DNA of 20,546 nt from Chara braunii (lineage: Eukaryota; Streptophyta; Charophyceae; Charales; Characeae), in assembly GCA_003427395.1 (NCBI GenBank), contig BFEA01000513.1, positions 916,833 through 937,378 of the forward strand. The letters are read 5' to 3'. The stretch's first letter is position 1, and the number at the start of each line of letters is the position of its first letter. Shown piece by piece: positions 1-7,771 of this stretch. The position numbers were made by a program, and so were the translations under genes. The notes beneath the pieces were generated by a model that was given only the letters and a program-made list of their open reading frames with translations, ran no database searches and was not told the origin of the DNA.

Positions 1-93
<93 letters not shown>

Positions 94-120
94 GTCTGTG
101 TGTGTGTGTGTGTGTGTGTG
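1..120. repeat. (TC)n microsatellite followed by (TG)n
   Basis: Positions 1-88 are an uninterrupted TC dinucleotide run. After a short AG-TTTGTC spacer a TG run occupies about 97-120. The window opens inside the repeat, so its true length is unknown. Chance ORFs across it translate to Cys/Val repeats and are not genes. Confidence 0.97.
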
Positions 121-206
121 GCATGATTGTCACTATCATTGTCTACCGCGTGGGTGCGGGGAACGCAGCCCTAAGGTAGCCAAATCAATGAGACTAAAAC
201 CTAACA

Positions 207-247
207 TAAGAGAGAGAGAGAGAGAGAGAGGGGACAGGGGCTACGAA

Positions 248-313
<66 letters not shown>

Positions 314-331
314 TTTTGTTGCATTTGTTGA

Positions 332-371
<40 letters not shown>
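207..371. repeat. (GA)n microsatellite cluster
   Basis: Three GA runs lie at about 209-230, 247-308 and 334-371. They are separated by GGGGACAGGGGCTACGAAA and by AGTTTTGTTGCATTTGTTGATACG. Similar spacer words recur beside the GA tracts at 2519-2606 and 4112-4130, so the microsatellite seems to travel with a dispersed repeat rather than arising independently each time. The 79-residue ORF across it (92-331) is Arg/Glu low complexity and is not a gene. Confidence 0.9.
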
Positions 372-374
<3 letters not shown>

Positions 375-453
375 TTTCTTTGAGGGGTTTAACCGGACTT
401 CTTGTAATGACCATTATAAATAACTTATGAAATTTATGAAAAATTTGACTATA
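372..453 (+). repeat. Dispersed repeat D, copy 1
   Basis: An 82-bp segment recurs in direct orientation at 4029-4110. The first 65 bp (372-436 and 4029-4093) are identical by eye and the last 17 bp are diverged. Both copies border a GA microsatellite: here it lies just upstream, at 4121 just downstream. No coding potential or terminal structure identifies its class. Confidence 0.85.
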
Positions 454-1080
454 ACTGAGGCTTGAGTGTGTGAGGTGTGGTGTGAGTTACAGAGAACAGT
501 AAAGTTTACCACATTTTGTGTATGGCAATGTGGCTATTGTGCGTGCCTGTGTTTTATGCAGGTTAGTATTCTGGAGCTTGGTATATAAGTCGTACCTTGG
601 AGGCAGTGAGAATGACAACCATGTGTCGCACGATTTGCATACCTGATGGGTTTATGTTTCCCCCTTCTTTTATTGTATCTCGAGTTCTGATTTTATACAC
701 GAGTGTTGGGATGTTTATTTATTGATTGATTGATTTTGCTTGTTAATTTTTTTATAGTTGGACGTTGTAGTCCATGACAACCGTCAAACTCAAACCCTTT
801 GATTTCTCTCCAGGCCCTGGATGATGGAGCTGGTCTCCATGGCAATAAGACTCCGCAGGGTGCAAAAGAGGGTGTGGTTTTCAACCGCACTTGGCGGTTG
901 TCCAGCGTCGAAAGATCAGTCTCTCAAGGCGCGTGTCAGCCGACACTTGAGTGTCCAACGCGACCCTCGAGATTAACGAGAATCGCATGAGTATGGGTAC
1001 TACATAGTACGTCATCATTGTGACTGCTTGCGTACGCTGGCATTGCGAGTCGATATGAGTAAGCCCTGCGTTCGCACGGT
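454..1080. other. Unassigned; possible exon-like stretch at 803-990
   Basis: No gene is recognised here. At about 795-812 a pyrimidine-rich stretch ends in CTCTCCAG and is followed by an open frame, beginning ALDDGAGLHGNKTPQG, that runs to a TGA at 988-990. This looks like a splice acceptor plus short exon, but I see no partner exon, start codon or recognisable domain. A minus-strand ORF (693-890) overlaps it. The rest of the stretch is AT-rich with no visible repeat. Confidence 0.15.
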
Positions 1081-2465
1081 TTTATACTAAGTCTCACGCG
1101 CGACGCCTATCCGATTTTCACATTGGAGAGTTATAGGATGGCTACTAAGGGACGAAGAGTGTTGTCGCGTTGTTTGCTCAGTGTCGTTCTGTATATGTAT
1201 ATATATACGTGCGTGTGTGTGTGTATTTTTCATTTTTATGCTGGTTATAGTGGTGTGCACGTGGCGTGTGGCATGCGTCCTAGTCGACCGACGACGAGTC
1301 GATCTTAGGACCTCTGCCGGTTTGCGTGCGGGTTTGATAGAGGCATCATCATTTTTGGCTGCCATCAATGGTCGAAATATTTTTATTTTCCCAGCGGCGC
1401 CTTCAGTCCGTCAACAAAAGAGGTTTTTCCACAAGCGTCGTATTCCCATGCATGTCGTCACATGCTGCATGTACGATAAGACTTTTGCCTTCTTCGCCGT
1501 CGTGTGCTCATTACTGCCCTCTCCACTGTGCAGTTCATGGCCGACCTGTACCGCAGGCTCCCTCTGCTGCTCCTCATCGTTGTGCTGCTTCAGGTGGTCC
1601 CTTTGCTGCCTCAGCACTGTGCTGCTTCTCGTTGAAGTAGTCATCCGTGGCATCGTCGCATTGTCGAAGGTCTTCTCACGCCCCCCTCGTTCTGCGTTTG
1701 ATCCACCACCTCGGTGTCGCTTGTGGAATGACGTCGCAACCCAACGTGTAGCACAACTCAATGACAACCTCAAAAGTTGCCATGTTGTCGGGGTCGTCAT
1801 CCGCAGCTTGCATCAAGTTCATCTTCTACGCGCACAAACTGCTCCTTCATTCGTCCCAATGCCCTATCTTGCTGACAACGAAGAATAACGGTTGACACGG
1901 TTGCCGCCACGGTTGCCCACTCAAGCGGTTTCAACAACGCACGTCCGCCCTCTCCGCCGCCCTCCATCACCACCACCTCCACAGGGATGACGTCTCTCCG
2001 CTGCTGTCTCGATCCTCGCACCCCAGAGACGTAACCCGCTCACCCCCCGAGGAGAGGTCCAAGAAGCTGCAGCCTTTCCGTGAATGTCGTCCCCCTAGTG
2101 GAACAGCGCGTGACGGCGCGGACGATGTGGAGCAGGAGCTCGACGGTGATGGACGCACCCGGCGCACGCACATACACTGACTGGGAGGTGGGTGCAAGGG
2201 CTGCTGCCGCTAAGGTCGATTCAGCCCTGCACCGTCTGTGTGCTGCAAGCCGACCGTCGTCATCGTCACCACAACTGTACTTCAAATTTTGAATTTCAAA
2301 CGTAGAGGTCCCCCTTTTTTTTTTTTTTTTTTCGTGGCCTGCCTCATGCCCTTTTCCGCCGGACGGCGCTGCACCATGCCGTCTCCCACGCCGTCTCCAC
2401 ACTGACACCGGATGTTGGACCACGGACACACCCGGCGCGGCCGCATATCTTCGTATGAAAATGGT
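1081..2465 (-). other. GC-richer stretch with overlapping ORFs, possibly a decayed minus-strand coding region
   Basis: On the minus strand four ORFs chain with small overlaps: 2474-2040, 2197-1967, 2021-1797 and 1800-1411. They lie in different frames, as a frameshifted old coding region would. A 235-codon plus ORF (1181-1888) and a plus ORF at 2080-2292 overlap the same DNA, so chance openness from GC-rich sequence is an equally good explanation. The peptides are Arg-, Ser- and Pro-rich and match no domain I know. A (GT/AC)-rich patch sits at about 1195-1230 and a T18-type run at about 2314-2332. Confidence 0.2.
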
Positions 2466-2667
2466 CGCCGGCAAGATAGAGTGACAAAGAGGAAAAAAGA
2501 GAGACGGAGAGAGAGGGAGGGGGGGCTACCAGAGAGAGACAGAGAGAGAGAGAGAAGGGGAAAAAAAAAAAAAAAAAGTTTCATTTATTGATATGAGTGA
2601 GAGAGAGACAGAGAGTGAGAGAGAGAAAGAAAGAGAGATAGAGAGAGGGGGAGGGGGGGGAACTAGC

Positions 2668-2717
<50 letters not shown>

Positions 2718-2722
2718 TGAGT
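2466..2722. repeat. Purine-rich (GA)n / A-run tract
   Basis: The tract is nearly all purine on the plus strand. It holds GA runs, a G-run with CTACCAGAGAG at about 2519-2535, an A-run at about 2561-2577, the spacer TTTCATTTATTGATATGAG at about 2579-2597, and a longer GA run to about 2717. The spacer resembles the one at about 318-337, so the two tracts are probably copies of one module. Glu/Arg-repeat ORFs here are artefacts of the dinucleotide. Confidence 0.9.
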
Positions 2723-2724
2723 CA

Positions 2725-3110
2725 ATGGCAAAATCGAAAAATGATGGATCAAATTACGATTGCGACTATTTCACAGTTGGAATGATTTTTAAAAAAATAT
2801 TCAGTATTTTTTATGGAAAGATCACAACAAAATCTACGAGTACTTCAATTTTCAGTTTTTTTTCACGCATTCTGCTTAGTGTGAAAACTCGCTGGATTTA
2901 AAGTACTTTTTCAGTTGCCTCACATACTGTTGAGTGGCAAGAATAGAAAATGTGTCGAATTGGCGCAACGATTATTTCGTGGTCTAAATGATTTTTTGAA
3001 AATGTTCTGATTTTTTTCTTGGAAATTACACGACCTCATCTATGGATTTTTAAAATTTTGGATTTTTCTGCGGATTTTCCAGAGCACATAAAATCGCCAA
3101 AGTTCGCATC
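2725..3110 (+). repeat. R1 dispersed repeat, copy A (forward, 3' part missing)
   Basis: Copy A begins at ATGGCAAAATCG and aligns to copy C (4187 onward), and in inverse orientation to copy B (4027 leftward). Shared landmarks are a GGAATGATTTTT word, GATCACAACAAAATCTA, AGTACTTTTTCAGTTG, AATGTGTCGAATTGG and ACGACCTCATCTATGGATT. It keeps about 90 bp (around 2980-3070) that copy C lacks. Homology to C stops at about 3106 after AAAATCGCCAAAGTT, where the sequence turns into the inverted 3' end of copy B. No protein domain or target-site duplication was identified. Confidence 0.8.
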
Positions 3111-3118
3111 CATAAAGT

Positions 3119-3298
3119 TGCGGTATAGTGGGCTTCGACGTTCCTGTTAAGGTGTCACATTTTTAGCGGTGGTCGACCAAGACGCAAAGTAGGTTCTTAG
3201 GGGGGGGGGGGGGCAATTGGGCGATTAAGGATTGGCGGAATTTCGGACTGGCTACAGCTAACTCTGGTAGAACCGAGACTTTGAAAAAAGGAAGGACC
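3119..3298 (-). repeat. R1 repeat, 3'-end segment (reverse orientation)
   Basis: Read on the minus strand this matches the 3' third of copy C (about 4655-4835). It includes the shared TTTGCGTC word and the terminal GAAGCCCACTATACCGC. Its upper half (about 3195-3298) is homologous to the adjacent segment 3417-3520, so the same part of the element appears twice here, on either side of the GC-rich insert at 3299-3416. A G-run of about 14 sits at 3200-3213. Confidence 0.75.
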
Positions 3299-3416
3299 TG
3301 GGGCTGCTCGCGGGCCTCTACCGGCTGCGGGATCCCTATGCGCAGGGCGGGGACCATGCCTATCGGATCTCGCGCGCGATGGTGACGGGCAGGCAGCGCT
3401 AGCGGGCTTCACCGGC
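3299..3416 (+). other. GC-rich, bacterial-like coding scrap
   Basis: About 118 bp are strikingly GC-rich beside AT-rich repeat DNA. On the plus strand 3304-3402 is an open frame of 32 codons ending in TAG, with the peptide LLAGLYRLRDPYAQGGDH followed by AYRISRAMVTGRQR. By my count 28 of the 32 third positions are G or C, the codon habit of a high-GC bacterium. It reads like the C-terminus of a bacterial protein, family unknown. It is bounded by repeat DNA on the left and an 18-base G-run on the right, within a duplicated R1 segment. The likely explanations are a library or assembly chimera, contamination, or a true foreign insertion; I favour an artefact. Confidence 0.5.
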
Positions 3417-4027
3417 GGGGGGGGGGGGGGGGGAATTGGGGGGACTGGTCCTTGGCGAAATAAAGGACTACCTACAAGTAATTTTGGTAGAACCATGACT
3501 TTTGAAAAAAAAAAGGATCGGTCCTCGAGTGGAAGCGGACCCTAAAAAGAAGTGAGGGCATGTCAACTGCAAAAGGGCCCTCAGGCCTAGGCGTTGAGGT
3601 CCGTCTTATCAAAACAGGAGATCATACGCAATGAAAGAGACATTTTGCAAAAGACAACTTTAAGGATTTTATGTACTCGAAAGAATCCGAATTTTTTTTT
3701 TTAAATTTTGAGAATCCATAGATGAGGTCGTGTTCTTTACAAGAAAAATATCAAAACATTTTCAAAAAACCATTTAGACCACGAAAGAATTGTCGTGCCA
3801 ATTCGACACATTTTCCATTTTTGCCACTCAGACATGTGTGGGCCAACTAAAAAAGTACTCCAAATTTAGTGAGTTTTTGTGCTTACAAACATGTGTGAAA
3901 GAAACTTAAAATTGCAGTACTCGTAGATTTTGTTGTGATATTTCCATAAAAAATGTTAAATAAATTTTTAAAAATAATTCCAACTATGAAATAGATCGCA
4001 ACAGCAATTTGACCCATTTTGATTTGA
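3417..4027 (-). repeat. R1 dispersed repeat, copy B (reverse)
   Basis: The reverse complement of this stretch matches copies A and C. From the right it begins opposite ATGGGTCAAATTGC (about 4010) and runs through AAAATCTACGAGTAC, CCACTCA, the ACGACCTCATCTATGGATT word also in A, and the GACGGACCTCAACGCC and GGCCTGAGGGCCC words also in C. With copy A it forms a large imperfect inverted repeat (about 2725-3066 against 3700-4020). Internal G/C and A/T runs account for the short ORFs across it. Confidence 0.8.
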
Positions 4028-4028
4028 T

Positions 4029-4110
4029 ATGTTTCTTTGAGGGGTTTAACCGGACTTCTTGTAATGACCATTATAAATAACTTATGAAATTTAAGGATAA
4101 TTGGACTATA
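4029..4110 (+). repeat. Dispersed repeat D, copy 2
   Basis: Direct repeat of 372-453, with 65 bp identical by eye and then a diverged tail ending GGACTATA. It directly abuts the outer end of R1 copy B and is followed by GAGGGGGGGG-CTAC and a GA microsatellite. Confidence 0.85.
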
Positions 4111-4120
4111 GAGGGGGGGG

Positions 4121-4124
4121 CTAC

Positions 4125-4181
<57 letters not shown>
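4121..4181. repeat. (GA)n microsatellite
   Basis: A near-perfect GA run is preceded by GGGGGGGGCTACTAGAGAG, which resembles GGGGGGGCTACCAGAGAG at about 2519-2535. It leads directly into R1 copy C, as the GA tract at 2643-2717 leads into copy A. Confidence 0.95.
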
Positions 4182-4182
<1 letters not shown>

Positions 4183-4186
4183 CTAA

Positions 4187-4835
4187 ATGGCAAAATTGAA
4201 ATATAGGTCAAATTGCGGCCACGATCTATTTCATAGTTGGAATGATTTTTATAAATTTATTGAGCGTTTTTGCTGGAAAGATCACAACAAAATCTATGAG
4301 TACTCAAATTTTCAGGTTCTTTCATGCATTCTTATGAACATGAAAACTCACTGAATTTGGAGTACTTTTTCAGTTGGCCCACACATGGTTGAGTGACCAA
4401 AATGGATAATGTGTCGAATTGGTGCGGGGATTATTTTGCGGGTTCCTCCGAACGCAGAAAATCGCCAAAGTTGCCTTTTGCAAAACGCCTGTTTCGTTGC
4501 GCCTGACTTCCCTGTTTTGACAAGACGGACCACAACGCCTGGGCCTGAGGGCCCTTTGTAGTTCACATGCCCTCACTTCTTTTCGGGGTCCGCTTTCACC
4601 TGTGGACCTGTCCAACGCCCCCTACTTTTTTTTGGGGTCCGCTTCCACCTGAGGACCGGTCCTTCCTTTTTCCAAAAGTCCCTGTTCTACCCGAGCTAGT
4701 TGTAGATAGTCCGCAATTTTGCCAAGGACTGGTCCTCCAATTTTTTTTGCCCCCTAATGACCCACTTTGCGTCCTGGTCGCTCGCCGTCGAAAATGCGAC
4801 ACCTTGACACAGACGCGGAAGCCCACTATACCGCA
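4187..4835 (+). repeat. R1 dispersed repeat, copy C (forward, most complete 3' half)
   Basis: Copy C aligns to A over its 5' half and to the reverse complement of B over its 3' half. Relative to A and B it lacks about 90 bp near 4430. It ends at CCACTATACCGCA and is followed by a small perfect hairpin, GCAGCC-TTAG-GGCTGC (4833-4848). The frame 4567-4842 encodes a peptide with KVPVLPELVVDSP and CVLVARR. The homologous reverse segment at 3163-3357 encodes a similar KVSVLPELAVASP and CVLVDHR. The element may therefore once have carried a short ORF, but the codon changes show no clear sign of purifying selection. Confidence 0.75.
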
Positions 4836-4848
4836 GCCTTAGGGCTGC

Positions 4849-5530
4849 GAACAACCCCGTTCAGCACGGTCATGGGGGGATGAAAATCGCCCTTTGCTGT
4901 TGCTCTCGCTTTGCCGCCCTGCTCATTGCTCACCTCTATCGCTTTCCGCACTAGTACACGTGTACATTTGTGCATGAATGCACAAAGTTGTGCGATTGGT
5001 TGCTTGCCCCACTAACGCCCCGCAACGACGAACGAACCACATCCTCGAAACTGTCGGAGTTACCGCCACCGCCACCACCACCTTGTCTACTTCCACGTCC
5101 CTCTCCTCTTCCCCCTTCAGCTCCTTCAACTCTCTCTCTCTCTCTCTTTCTCGCGCGCGCGCGCGCTCGGTCGCCCGCTCTCTTAAAAAGTTGTGGAGGC
5201 AGGAGGGTAATGCACACCCGAGAACATACCATAAGAGATGGCAGTACCCAATGACTTTTTTGTAGGGGCATACTGGAAATTTGACATCGGTACCGATAGG
5301 GGCATATTGAACATATTTCAGACCCAAACAATGCCAGGGTTTTTTGGGAAACTTGAATCGTTGTCAGAGGGGGCAAATCAGGGTAAGTCGGTCGTCGGAG
5401 GGGCAAAACGCAAACTTCATGGGCATTTCAAAAATGTTCCCTTCTTTTTTTTCTTTTTTGTTATATCCCCCCCCTCCTTTTTATGCCACGATTGGAGTCA
5501 TTCCCGAGAATGTGTAAGAAGAGGAAGGAA
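4849..5530. other. Unassigned intergenic sequence with (CT)n-(CG)n
   Basis: No gene is recognised. A CT run (about 5130-5149) is joined to an alternating CG run (about 5152-5166), a composition prone to Z-DNA. Overlapping ORFs on both strands (4923-5406) arise from these simple repeats and from a CCACCG-rich patch at 5062-5085. From about 5240 the motif GGGGCATA or GGGGCAAA recurs (about 5267, 5299, 5370, 5400), a weak diverged repeat. Confidence 0.6.
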
Positions 5531-5535
5531 ACAAA

Positions 5536-5890
5536 AGAAAGAAAAAAAAAGAACAAAAATTTGTTTATGATCGTGGTCAAATACATTCGGGAAAGTACTA
5601 GTGTGAGTATGCCGTCAGTAAGAGCGTCCATTACGACTTGTGTTGCTGGCAGAGCTTGAAACAAAGAAAAAGGAAAAAAAAAAAATTTGATTGTGATAAT
5701 GCTCATGTACAGTCTTAACAACACTAATGCCATCATGCCCTCAATCAAGCCTTCCCCGGTATCTGTTTGGAAGTATTTCGTTAGAGGAAGGCAACAAACC
5801 AATAGAAAAAAAAAAAAACCCAAAATTTTGGTTATGATCGCAGTCAGATTCATTCCGGAGAGTACTATGGTGAGTACTCTGTGTCCCTGG
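5536..5890 (+). repeat. Diverged tandem repeat, about three units of 125-140 bp
   Basis: Three A-run-led units start near 5540, 5670 and 5805. Each has an A9-A12 run, then AAATTTG or AAATTTTGG, then TTATGATCG or a variant (about 5565, 5690, 5832), then an ATTC-GG-A-AGTACTA-type word in units 1 and 3. The minus-strand ORF 5461-5853 has a matching internal hydrophobic repeat with Phe runs; that is the DNA repeat translated, not a membrane protein I can support. Confidence 0.45.
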
Positions 5891-6100
5891 GAACGTGGAA
5901 GACGCCTTTTCTTGCAGGGAGTGCACTGTAAGATTTTTTTTTTTTTTTTTTATGTTGTCGTGCTCAGTGGTCGTCTATTTTTGTTTTTCAAACGCACATG
6001 TGTCGAGGCTCCATCGAGCCCCTCCCAGGCCTACCAAAGTCTTCCATGAATTCAGGAAGGCAATTTTTTTTGCTTGGGGGGGGTACTGGTGGTTTTAAGG
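5891..6100. other. Unassigned low-complexity sequence left of the LTR element
   Basis: Contains a T-run of about 16 (5936-5951) and a T8 and G8 pair at 6064-6083. The outer 61 bp of the left LTR should lie here by comparison with the right LTR (9592-9652), but I cannot align them. The left LTR is therefore truncated or overwritten at about 6101. Confidence 0.5.
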
Positions 6101-6829
6101 ACAACAAGATGGGGTGTGTCAAGGATTTTTGAAAAATTGAGTGTGGAGACACATACAAAACCAAAATCTCTCATGTGGTCCGAGTGTTAGCAAAAAGGGG
6201 TCATCGCCACGAGAGAGGTGAAATGAGTGTGTGCAATTTTTGAAGGATTGTCTAATCCTAAAAGTATTTTTGAACCTCTACTCAACGTCTTTTCGAACGG
6301 AAAGGCTCGTACACACGAGGAATGTCGTTTTCGAATCAAGTCTCGCCGCCTCTTGATGCATAGCTCAGAATCCGGCGTGGAGGGTCGCAGCCTGGTAGCT
6401 ATGTCTTTAAACTTTTCCTCACCACATGTCTGGTAATGAAACCCCCTTTCTCGATAACACTTAGTACGACGACAATCATTGCAGAGAGTATTGGGCCAAT
6501 GGGGTGTCATCGCCGTCCACGAGATGACAATTAACTCGTTGAACAACAATAATAATAAATAAGGCAGAAAATTAGTATCAACGATCACAAACCCAACACC
6601 CACGAACCCTGAACACCTCGTTTTATGAAGGAAATAATATCACCCTTTGATCTTTGTGACTTCTTTTGCACGTCCCACTCACATATACGTGGCCTTTCAT
6701 CGTTATATAAGAACGCACGATGCGGGAGTGGGGGAAGTCGGCGCCCAGTCGAGTCAACCTAATCAGTCTACATGACATCATGATAAGCTAGCTAGAGGCG
6801 TGAGTTGACAAAATCCGTCATTTGATTCA
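6101..6829 (-). repeat. 3' LTR (truncated at its outer end)
   Basis: Homologous to 9592-10386 from ACAACAAGATGGGGTGTGTC (6101) to TTTGATTCA (6829). Conserved islands include GAGTATTGGGC, ACAATTAACTCGTTGAA, AAATAAGG, AACCCAACACCCA and GGAAATAATAT. The minus-strand start is TG (complement of CA at 6828-6829), as expected of an LTR. A TATATAA word at about 6704-6711 could be a promoter remnant, but the counterpart in the other LTR is TATACA. The outer about 60 bp are missing. Confidence 0.8.
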
Positions 6830-7388
6830 TCAGGTCAAGAACATCAGTGATAGACGCTTCAACATCTTCCTTGATCAATCCTTTCATCGCGACATCCGTA
6901 AGCAAAGGTCGAGGTAAATATGCAAAGAGATCCACATATTGCGTCATTTGCCAATATTTCTTTCGAAGAGGCAGTAGAGACTTGTGTTTTTGTGAGAGAC
7001 CCGAGTCAACGATATCTACGACCTGTAGTATCGGTTTCCCAAGGAAGGAGGCAGTAGAGACTTGTGTTTTTGTGAGAGTACGAAACGAAAGAGGAGGCGA
7101 TGGATATGATTTTGACTCAATAATTTCAATACCCAAACAGAAAGAATGCGTGGTCCAAAGGATCATTCAAAAATTTTCTTTTATTTATTGAATAAAAAGT
7201 TGAACAAGCTCGCTCCTTTCTTCTTCATACGACATATGATTTATAAGCTTCGCATAATCTCTCTCATCGTATTCTTCCTCCTCAAAAGGAATATATTTAC
7301 TATCACTCTCTTCTAACGAGCTGAACTTCATTTCCTGAGTATATTGCGTCCCGATCATCTCAATTCGTATTACCTTCTTCATCGTCAT
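6792..7388 (-). pseudogene. Post-protease acidic spacer / pol remnant
   Basis: One minus-strand frame runs 7388 to 6792, broken by a TAA (near 7187) and a TGA (near 7169). The first part is very acidic (EEEEYDERDY, SYEEERSEL), like the linker often found between protease and reverse transcriptase in gypsy polyproteins. The second part (7166-6792) has no recognisable domain and reads on into the 3' LTR, ending TDFVNSRL. A degenerate version of that ending (MTDCINSR) is also visible in the 5' LTR at about 10350-10376. A 31-bp direct repeat (6968-6998 and 7048-7078, 80 bp apart) lies inside and may mark the deletion that removed reverse transcriptase. Function is not assignable. Confidence 0.45.
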
Positions 7389-7459
7389 TATCTATTTCAG
7401 AAGGTCCACCGAGGTATGAAGGGGAACAGTTTGTGACCTACCTCCGGTGTGTGTGAGAA

Positions 7460-7771
7460 TCAACTGACAGGAATCGAAGTGACCACGCGAACCACTGTCA
7501 TTGCCCAAGATAGTAATCCAAGCAACAAAGAGTATTATTTCACATCGATTACTAATGCATTCACCAACATATGTACCCTCCCTACCTTAATAGCCATATT
7601 GTTTATTAACCCTATGATATTCGTGGTTTCTTCATCAGTCGAGACATAGTTGTCTTTTCCAGAGAGAGGAAGGATGAAGTTTAGTCGACTGACTTTTCGT
7701 ACAGTATCAAGTGAAAGCACGAAGATAGATGAACCCGTATAAATTATGGCTTTAAACTGTTTTCCCAGGCC
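7460..7771 (-). pseudogene. Retropepsin-like aspartic protease remnant (catalytic Asp lost)
   Basis: The minus-strand frame from about 7771 reads GLGKQFKAII, then YTGSS where the family has an Asp-Thr/Ser-Gly active-site triad, then a hydrophobic stretch, SRLNFILPLSG, and about 65 residues later MAIKVGRVHMLVNALVIDVK followed by a TAA (7535-7537) and YSLLLG. The spacing and the ALV-DV-Y-LLLG ending are those of LTR-retrotransposon retropepsins, in which the enzyme works as a homodimer to cut the gag-pol polyprotein. The catalytic Asp position is Tyr (TAT at 7739-7741), so the copy could not be active even without the stop. The frame differs from the gag frame, so a frameshift lies near 7745-7770; whether this was a programmed gag-pol shift or decay cannot be told. 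It ends at a TGA at 7460-7462. Confidence 0.7.

Noticed and set aside
92-331. 79-residue ORF with Arg-Glu repeats
   Set aside because: It is the translation of TG and GA microsatellites, as are the Glu/Arg ORFs at 2593-2901 and 20082-20519.
1181-1888. 235-codon ORF as a membrane protein gene
   Set aside because: Cys/Val/Ser low complexity derives partly from a GT repeat, overlapping ORFs exist on both strands, and no domain is seen.
5461-5853. 130-residue hydrophobic ORF resembling a membrane protein
   Set aside because: The Phe runs come from A-runs, and the internal repeat is the DNA tandem repeat translated. There is no start context or domain.
6705-6711. TATATAA as an LTR promoter
   Set aside because: The other LTR does not conserve it, and the distance to the LTR start is short. 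It is mentioned only as a possibility within the LTR entry.
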